A stretch of 64,000 bases of DNA from an uncultured Bacilli bacterium. GTDB taxonomy: Bacteria > Bacillota_I > Bacilli_A > RF39 > UBA660. The stretch covers positions 62,001 through 126,000 of the forward strand of contig CAKOQQ010000001.1 in NCBI GenBank assembly GCA_934101425.1. The letters run 5' to 3'. Made by a program: the position numbers and the translations under genes. Positions within the stretch are counted from its first letter, which is position 1; every line of letters starts with the position of its first letter. A model generated the notes under the pieces. It was not told the DNA's origin and searched no databases. It saw only the letters and a list, made by a program, of their open reading frames with translations. Positions 62,985 to 64,000 of the stretch are shown one piece after another.

Positions 62985-64000
62985 ATGAATTATGAAAAAA
63001 TATGGAATTCTTTTTTAGATAAAATAAAACCTGAAATTAGTGATTTACAATATGATACTTGGTTTTCTGAAACTAAACTTATTGAAATAAAAGATGATAA
63101 AGCTATCATACTTGTACCTATGACAATTCATAAAAAACAAATAAAAGAAAACTATAACGATCTTGTGGAAAGAATTTTTAATGATGTAACAGGATCAAAT
63201 TTTAAAACAGAATATGTAACACAAGAAGAAATTGATACCAATATTACTATAAATACCGATGAAATGGGACTTATTAAAGAAGAAAACTTTGAAACAAATC
63301 TTGATCCTAAATTTTCTTTTGAAAATTTTATAGTAGGGGAATCAAATAAATTTGCAAGATATAATGCCCTTGCAATTGCTGAAAAACCTGGAATGCTTTA
63401 TAATCCATTCTTTATTTATAGTAGTAGTGGACTTGGTAAAACACACTTAATGCATTCAATTGGAAATTATATTGTTAAAAATAGCAGTAAAAAAGTTTTA
63501 TACACACCATGTAGTAAATTTCTTGATGACTTTGTGGAAATGTGTAGATGTAATAAATATAATAATTATGATGGAGTAGTGGAGTTTAAAAAGAAATATC
63601 AAGATATTGATGTTCTTTTAATGGATGATATACAATATTTAGAAAACGTACCAACAAGCCAAAATGAATTTTTTAATATATTCAATGAATTATTTAATAA
63701 AAGAAAACAAATAGTTATAGCATCAGACAGATCTCCTGAGGACTTAAAAAAATTAGAAGCTAGACTTAGAACAAGATTTACTTGTGGATTAACTGTGGAT
63801 ATTTATCCACCTACATTTGATTTAAGAATGGATATTATAAATACTAAACTAGAAGCTAATGAAATGACTGTGGAATTTCCTAAAGATGTTAAAGAATATA
63901 TTGCTAGTAATTGCACTTCTGATATTAGAACACTTGAAGGTGCTATTACTAGAGTATATGCCTATGCAACTATTATGAATGGTTCTAATATTGATTTACC
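62985..64000 (+). CDS. dnaA: Chromosomal replication initiator DnaA (C-terminus cut by window edge)
   Basis: 338 codons are visible; the box-binding domain IV lies beyond the window. Domain I (1-75), short linker, then the AAA+ domain with Walker B VLLMDDIQYL, sensor region ARLRTRF and TLEGAITRV. The Walker A motif reads SSSGLGKT (146-153) where DnaA normally has GGVGLGKT, so the first glycine of the P-loop is replaced by serine. GTG-GAAAAC-rich DnaA boxes precede it. Start ATG has GGGGTGATGGT ahead. Confidence 0.95.
   Translation, partial: MNYEKIWNSFLDKIKPEISDLQYDTWFSETKLIEIKDDKAIILVPMTIHKKQIKENYNDLVERIFNDVTGSNFKTEYVTQEEIDTNITINTDEMGLIKEENFETNLDPKFSFENFIVGESNKFARYNALAIAEKPGMLYNPFFIYSSSGLGKTHLMHSIGNYIVKNSSKKVLYTPCSKFLDDFVEMCRCNKYNNYDGVVEFKKKYQDIDVLLMDDIQYLENVPTSQNEFFNIFNELFNKRKQIVIASDRSPEDLKKLEARLRTRFTCGLTVDIYPPTFDLRMDIINTKLEANEMTVEFPKDVKEYIASNCTSDIRTLEGAITRVYAYATIMNGSNIDL

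Noticed and set aside
1..64000. Search for a reverse transcriptase gene or template repeat for the variable repeats
   Set aside because: None of the proteins has RT motifs, and no other segment in the window resembles the variable repeats, so I do not claim a complete DGR here.
1..64000. CRISPR arrays, rRNA operons, intact insertion sequences or prophage
   Set aside because: No regularly spaced repeats, rRNA-like sequence, DDE transposase or phage structural cluster was seen.
1..64000. Mollicute genetic code (TGA as Trp)
   Set aside because: rnpA and the GroEL-like gene end at TGA at the expected protein ends, and Trp is TGG throughout.

Overview
The window is about 64 kb of a very AT-rich bacterial chromosome ending at the replication origin. 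The right end has the classic Firmicutes order rsmG-mnmG-mnmE-jag-yidC-rnpA-rpmH-oriC-dnaA, and most genes to its left lie on the minus strand, co-oriented with a fork leaving oriC. TGA is a stop (rnpA overlaps yidC as ATGA), so this is the standard code, not the Mycoplasma code. cwlD, spoIID, spoIIQ, spoIIID, a spoVT-like regulator, a CotY/CotZ-like coat protein and CotJB/CotJC indicate an endospore former. I infer an uncultured low-GC member of Bacilli/Erysipelotrichia-type Firmicutes; the exact lineage cannot be read from the sequence.

Layout from left to right. 0-6 kb: cell-surface enzymes (polysaccharide deacetylase, HtrA protease, amidase), an Abi_2/HEPN protein, and a DUF1538 membrane protein with a tandem PII-like partner. 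6-10 kb: three tandem type IV prepilin-like genes, each with its own near-identical sigma-A promoter and terminator, and each ending in a C-type-lectin-like 'GVRPV' domain. 10-20 kb: coat protein, SGNH hydrolase, two further prepilin-like proteins, DUF368 transporter, calcium P-type ATPase. 19-28 kb: LtaS-like enzyme, radical SAM/SPASM protein, phage-type metallophosphoesterase, small promoter-sORF-terminator units, a candidate small RNA, and metK under an S-box riboswitch. 28-33 kb: RluA, HD protein, a putative DNA-repair radical SAM pair and an orphan GroEL paralogue. 33-42 kb: tRNA-His, CotJ genes, ddl, typA, U32 protein, nuclease. 42-52 kb: Nudix, tagO, mbl and the spoIIID-spoIIQ-spoIID block, rpiB, 3D-domain protein, tatD. 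52-57 kb: a T-box leader driving dut-metG, spoVT-like gene, ppaC. 57-64 kb: the oriC block.

The most striking signal is in the prepilin array. The last ~100 bp of the coding parts of the first two paralogues jump to about 52% and 57% GC (hand counts) in an AT-rich background. They differ from each other at 34 of about 99 aligned bases, of which 29 are at codon positions 1 and 2, while the third base (mostly C) is kept and the flanks are nearly identical. This is the fingerprint expected of diversity-generating-retroelement variable repeats built on AAC/AAT template codons. No reverse transcriptase or template repeat is in the window, so the element would have to act from elsewhere. Other points of interest are a cluster of seven DnaA-box sequences 31-32.5 kb from oriC, two leader-sORF/terminator arrangements, a CotJA-CotJB fusion and a DnaA with an altered P-loop.
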